A stretch of 9,267 nucleotides of DNA from an uncultured Sphingobium sp. (GTDB lineage: Bacteria > Pseudomonadota > Alphaproteobacteria > Sphingomonadales > Sphingomonadaceae), in the NCBI GenBank assembly GCA_913773715.1, contig CAJYHD010000543.1, positions 1 through 9,267 on the forward strand. The letters are read 5' to 3'. The position numbers and the translations under genes are program-made. The notes under the pieces were generated by a model, which was given only the letters and a program-made list of their open reading frames with translations, was not told where the DNA came from and ran no database searches. This document shows, piece after piece, positions 6,372 to 9,267 of the stretch; the stretch's first letter is position 1, and every line of letters begins with the position of its first letter.

Positions 6372-7391
6372 ATGCAGCAGGCCAGAGAGCGTTTTGTCGA
6401 GCGCCTGCCGCTTTCCTTCGACCAACCAGTAATTACTTATCTTCTGACATTGTTGTTTTGCGGCGCGGGTTTTCTGTTGCGCTATTGGGCGGCGAGTTTC
6501 CTGCCCGATGGCTATCCGTTCGTCAGCTTCTTTCCGGCCGTCATTTTGTCGTCCTTCCTGTTCGGTGTCCGGCAAGGCATCTTCGCTGCGGTGATATGCG
6601 GTTTCCTAGCCTGGTTTTTCTTCATCCCGCCATTCGGCGCGCTTGTCGTGACGCCCGGTGTCCTGATGGCAATGAGTTTCTACACAGGCGTAGTGGTGAT
6701 CGACATCCTGCTGATCCACTTCATGCAGCGGGCAAATTACCATCTGGCGCTTGAGCGGGAGAGGAGCGCGGGCCTTGCGCAAACGCATGAACTGCTGTTC
6801 CACGAACTTCAGCATCGCGTATCCAACAATCTTCAGGTCGTCGCCGCCATGCTGGCGTTGCAGCGCCGCCATATCGACCATGACGTTGCCCGCCGCGCTC
6901 TGGATGATGCCTCGGGTCGCCTGGCGCTGGTCGGGCGGATCAGCCGCGCGCTTTACGACCCTTCCGGGGCGGGGCAGGATATGCGGACTTTCCTCTACAC
7001 GCTTTCCACCGACATCATGGAAGCGAGCGGTCGTGAGGATATCAGCATCAGCGTCGATGCGCCTGCCGGTTTGACGCTCGACCCCAATATCACGGTGCCG
7101 GTCGCGCTGATCGTAGCGGAGGCGGTCAGCAACGCGATCGAACATGGATTGCCCGATGCTCCCGGACGCATCACGGTCGTGCTCGAAACTACGGATGGTT
7201 TGCTGGTCCTTAAGGTAAGCGATGATGGTAGAGGCGTGGCGACCGACTTCGAGATCGGTCACGGCGAATCGCTTGGGCTTCGGATCGCGCATGCGCTGGC
7301 AGCGCAACTGGGCGGATGCTTTTCGCTTCAGCCCGATCCACGTGGCGGGACCATCGCACGACTTGAGCTTCCCAATCGTAGTGCCTGTTGA
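6372..7391 (+). CDS. Membrane sensor histidine kinase, DUF4118 plus HisKA_2 and HATPase
   Basis: A 339-residue inner-membrane sensor kinase. Four hydrophobic segments at about 18-41, 50-67, 69-87 and 95-118, with very short connecting loops, match the DUF4118 (KdpD-type) membrane module, so any signal is probably sensed in or at the membrane. A short coiled linker leads to the HisKA_2-type dimerisation box HELQHRVSNNLQVV (144-157), with H148 the likely phospho-acceptor. The ATPase domain follows, with N-box EAVSNAIEHG (250-259), G1 box DDGRGV (284-289) and a second glycine box around GHGESLGLRIA (296-306). No PAS domain, receiver domain or adjacent response regulator is present, so the partner is encoded elsewhere. 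HisKA_2 kinases in alphaproteobacteria often feed the PhyR general stress response, which is a possibility only. A perfect FNR box lies upstream. Confidence 0.92.
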   Translation: MQQARERFVERLPLSFDQPVITYLLTLLFCGAGFLLRYWAASFLPDGYPFVSFFPAVILSSFLFGVRQGIFAAVICGFLAWFFFIPPFGALVVTPGVLMAMSFYTGVVVIDILLIHFMQRANYHLALERERSAGLAQTHELLFHELQHRVSNNLQVVAAMLALQRRHIDHDVARRALDDASGRLALVGRISRALYDPSGAGQDMRTFLYTLSTDIMEASGREDISISVDAPAGLTLDPNITVPVALIVAEAVSNAIEHGLPDAPGRITVVLETTDGLLVLKVSDDGRGVATDFEIGHGESLGLRIAHALAAQLGGCFSLQPDPRGGTIARLELPNRSAC

Positions 7392-7410
7392 TCGCGCGCC
7401 ATTCTGCCGC

Positions 7411-7445
7411 TTGGCGAGGGCGATCTGCTCGGCTATGACCCGGCC
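7411..7445 (+). promoter_or_regulatory. Promoter of bamD, probably giving a leaderless mRNA
   Basis: TTGGCG (7411-7416) and TATGAC (7434-7439) are spaced by 17 bp. In Caulobacter terms, GCTATGAC matches GCTAnAwC at 7 of 8 positions, with TTGGCGA as the -35 and a 14-nt spacer. The -10 ends 6 nt before the bamD ATG and there is no Shine-Dalgarno, so transcription should start at or next to the A of the ATG. Confidence 0.55.
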
Positions 7446-8231
7446 ATGTTGACGAAAACCGTGACGCGCATCGGCGCGGCGACCGCCCCGATCCTTCTTG
7501 CCAGCCTGCTTGCCGGGTGCGCGACGTCGAAGAACAAGACCGACACTCAATATGTCGCCCGCGACGTATCGACGCTGTACAACAGCGGCAAGGAACGGCT
7601 GGATCGCGGCCAATACAAACTCGCCGCCGCCCTGTTCGACGAGGTGGAGCGTCAGCATCCCTATTCACCTTGGGCGCGGCGCGCGCAGCTCATGTCGGCA
7701 TTCAGCTATTACATGAACCGCGACTACCCCGAATCCATTTCGGCGTCGCAGCGGTTCCTGTCGATCCATACCGGCAACAAGGACGCGCCCTACGCCTATT
7801 ATCTAATCGCGCTCTGCTATTACGAGCAAATTGCGGATGTGACACGGGACCAGAAAATTACGCAGCAGGCGCTGGACGCGCTGGGCGAACTCATCCGCCG
7901 TTATCCCGACACGCGTTATGCCGCAGACGCGAGGCTGAAGATCGACCTCGTCAACGATCACTTGGCCGGCAAGGAAATGGAGATCGGTCGTTTTTATCAG
8001 CGTCGCGGGCAATGGCTGGCGGCGACGCTGCGCTTCCGGTCCGTCGTCGACAAATATCAGACGACGACGCACACGCCCGAAGCGCTAGAGCGTCTGGTGG
8101 AATCCTACTTGTCGCTTGGTATTCCCGACGAAGCGCAGAAGGCCGCCGCCGTGCTCGGCCGCAACTATCCTGGTTCGAAATGGTATGAGCGGTCGTTCAA
8201 GCTGATGCGGGAACATCCGCCCAAGGCTTGA
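7446..8231 (+). CDS. bamD: Outer membrane protein assembly factor BamD (lipoprotein)
   Basis: An essential lipoprotein of the BAM complex, which folds beta-barrel proteins into the outer membrane; BamD works with BamA on the periplasmic face. The 261 residues begin with a lipoprotein signal peptide: basic start, hydrophobic core and lipobox LAGC with C25 as the lipidated residue. The mature part is a row of TPR helices. Characteristic segments are LYNSGKERLDRGQYKLAAAL (44-63), the HPYSPWARRAQL block (71-82) and ALCYYEQIADVTRDQKITQQ (122-141). Further blocks are YPDTRYAADAR (153-163) and RFYQRRGQWLAA (182-193), followed by the closing EALERLVESYLSLG (212-225). The length is usual for the family. 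No terminator separates it from the kinase gene, so read-through is possible. recN follows after 50 bp, the usual alphaproteobacterial order. Confidence 0.96.
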   Translation: MLTKTVTRIGAATAPILLASLLAGCATSKNKTDTQYVARDVSTLYNSGKERLDRGQYKLAAALFDEVERQHPYSPWARRAQLMSAFSYYMNRDYPESISASQRFLSIHTGNKDAPYAYYLIALCYYEQIADVTRDQKITQQALDALGELIRRYPDTRYAADARLKIDLVNDHLAGKEMEIGRFYQRRGQWLAATLRFRSVVDKYQTTTHTPEALERLVESYLSLGIPDEAQKAAAVLGRNYPGSKWYERSFKLMREHPPKA

Positions 8232-8245
8232 GGGCCGCTTTCCAT

Positions 8246-8260
8246 GTTCCCCTTTTGTCC
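8246..8260 (+). promoter_or_regulatory. Near-consensus alphaproteobacterial SOS (LexA) box before recN
   Basis: GTTC-CCCTTTT-GTCC fits the alphaproteobacterial LexA consensus GTTC-N7-GTTC with one mismatch in the second half-site. It lies 22-36 nt before the recN ATG, over the -35 and spacer region of the proposed promoter, where bound LexA would block RNA polymerase. recN is a classic SOS gene, which strengthens the call. Confidence 0.6.
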
Positions 8261-8267
8261 GTTGAAG

Positions 8268-8281
8268 GGTAGAAGCGCGAC
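8268..8281 (+). promoter_or_regulatory. Putative -10 of recN, leaderless arrangement
   Basis: GGTAGAAG (8268-8275) matches GCTAnAwC at 6 of 8 positions, and its TAGAAG hexamer ends 6 nt before the ATG. No Shine-Dalgarno fits at normal spacing, although GAAGGG lies 13 nt upstream. The -35 (around 8247-8252) is poor. The spacing equals that of bamD and tdk. Confidence 0.35.
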
Positions 8282-9267
8282 ATGTTGACGGCACTCGCCA
8301 TCCGCAATGTCGTGCTGATCGAGGCGCTGGACCTCGAATTCGGTGGTGGTCTGTCGGTGCTGACCGGTGAAACGGGTGCGGGCAAATCGATCCTGCTCGA
8401 CTCCCTGGGACTGGCGCTGGGTGCGCGCGCCGACAGTGGTCTGGTGCGTGCGGGCGAAGCGCAGGCCAGCGTCACCGCAACCTTCGATGCGCCCGTTCCA
8501 GGGCATCGACTTGCCGCATTGCTTGCCGACAATGGCATCGATCTGGAACCGGGCGAGCCGCTCATCATTCGCCGGACACTGAAGGCAGACGGCGGCAGTC
8601 GGGCCTTTCTGAACGATCAGCCCTGTTCCGCAGCGCTGTTGCGCGATGTCGGTGGGTCGCTGGTCGAAATTCACGGGCAGCACGACGATCGCGGTCTGCT
8701 CAATCCAAGAGGGCATCGCGCATTGCTTGACGCCTACGGCCGATGCGCTGCGAGTGGAGTCAGCGCAGCTTACGCGGCTTGGCAGGAAAGCACGGCGCAA
8801 CTTGCCGAAGCGCGCGCAAGCGTGGAAAACGCTGCACGCGATCGGGATTATTTAAGCCACGCGGTCGAGGAACTGCGCAAGTTCGCGCCTGAGCCTGGCG
8901 AGGAGGAGACGCTAGCCAGTGAGCGCGCGACGATGCAGAAGGGCGCGCGGCTGTCTGACGATCTTTCGGCGATCGGTGATTGCCTGACGGGGTCGGACGG
9001 TGGCCTAGCGCAATTGCGTCAGGCGGCGCGGCGGCTGGACCGCATCGCATCGGAAGAACCCTTACTGTCGGCCGTACTCGAAGCACTGGACCGTGCCGTT
9101 GTCGAAGCGGGGGAGGCGGAGGACCGGCTGGCCGAAGCCGCCGAGGCGTTGAGCTTCGATCCGGCCCGGCTCGACACCATCGAAACGCGGCTGTTCGACC
9201 TGCGCGGCCTTGCGCGGAAGCATCAGGTTGCGCCGGATGACCTTGCCACTTTGCAGGATGAAATGGC
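8282..9267 (+). CDS. recN: DNA repair protein RecN (5' part; runs off the window)
   Basis: An SMC-like ATPase that acts in recombinational repair of double-strand breaks, in the cytoplasm on DNA. The 328 residues present cover the N-terminal ATPase lobe and the start of the coiled coil. The N-terminus MLTALAIRNVVLIEALDLEF is typical. Walker A is GETGAGKS (29-36), followed by SLGLALGARA (41-50). Further family signatures are GGSRAFLND (104-112) and VEIHGQHDDRGLL (128-140), the Q-loop region. From about 160, charged Ala/Glu/Arg-rich helices begin the coiled-coil arm; the distal Walker B and signature motifs lie beyond the end. The ATG at 8282 gives the family N-terminus directly. It follows bamD by 50 bp and has its own SOS box, so it can be induced separately by DNA damage. 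Confidence 0.95.
   Translation, partial: MLTALAIRNVVLIEALDLEFGGGLSVLTGETGAGKSILLDSLGLALGARADSGLVRAGEAQASVTATFDAPVPGHRLAALLADNGIDLEPGEPLIIRRTLKADGGSRAFLNDQPCSAALLRDVGGSLVEIHGQHDDRGLLNPRGHRALLDAYGRCAASGVSAAYAAWQESTAQLAEARASVENAARDRDYLSHAVEELRKFAPEPGEEETLASERATMQKGARLSDDLSAIGDCLTGSDGGLAQLRQAARRLDRIASEEPLLSAVLEALDRAVVEAGEAEDRLAEAAEALSFDPARLDTIETRLFDLRGLARKHQVAPDDLATLQDEM

Noticed and set aside
6606..7658. Minus-strand open frame of 350 codons opposite the histidine kinase and bamD
   Set aside because: It spans two plus-strand genes with clear family motifs, and its translation has none.
1..9267. A novel defence, mobile or secretion system
   Set aside because: All genes are assigned to housekeeping or common accessory families. 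There are no integrases, transposases, toxin-antitoxin pairs or tRNA genes, and no run of unassigned genes.

Overview
The window looks like a chromosomal stretch of a high-GC alphaproteobacterium, most likely a sphingomonad (Sphingomonas/Sphingobium group). This rests on the strong G/C bias at third codon positions, promoters fitting the Caulobacter-type consensus (TTGaCg / GCTAnAwC), a GTTC-N7-GTTC-like SOS box, a TruB of the GHGGTLDP type and a PNPase with an Arg/Gly/Asp-rich tail. The genus is inferred from memory of these families, not from a search.

Layout, left to right. Bases 1-150 are the 3' end of an unrecognised gene whose product ends in a highly charged tail. A GFA-fold zinc protein follows on the minus strand (160-507), divergent from tdk (thymidine kinase, 564-1142). 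A GNAT acetyltransferase (1139-1699) overlaps tdk by 4 bases. A HAD-family phosphatase comes back on the minus strand (1682-2377), and its 3' end overlaps the 3' end of the GNAT gene by 18 bp. The translation/RNA-decay cluster truB-rpsO-pnp follows (2465-6227). truB and rpsO abut with no gap, and rpsO and pnp are separated by a 175-bp leader full of hairpins. A strong intrinsic terminator closes pnp. Then come an orphan DUF4118-HisKA_2 sensor histidine kinase (6372-7391) behind a perfect FNR/FixK box, the outer-membrane assembly lipoprotein gene bamD (7446-8231), and recN (8282 to beyond the end) behind a near-consensus SOS box. Every protein-coding span is accounted for, and no gap exceeds about 175 bp.

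Functional logic. truB, rpsO and pnp modify tRNA, build the 30S subunit and degrade RNA; they correspond to the 3' half of the conserved nusA-infB-rbfA-truB-rpsO-pnp operon, with the upstream half absent here. bamD-recN is the core of the usual alphaproteobacterial lpxC-bamD-recN-ligA neighbourhood, with a sensor kinase where lpxC might be expected.

I see no phage, transposon, CRISPR array or defence island. The items most worth a second look are small: a 61-bp near-perfect palindromic REP-like element inserted in frame inside truB; the FNR box in front of the orphan kinase; the SOS box of recN; and three genes (tdk, bamD, recN) that lack a Shine-Dalgarno sequence and have a -10-like hexamer exactly 6 nt before the ATG, suggesting leaderless mRNAs.
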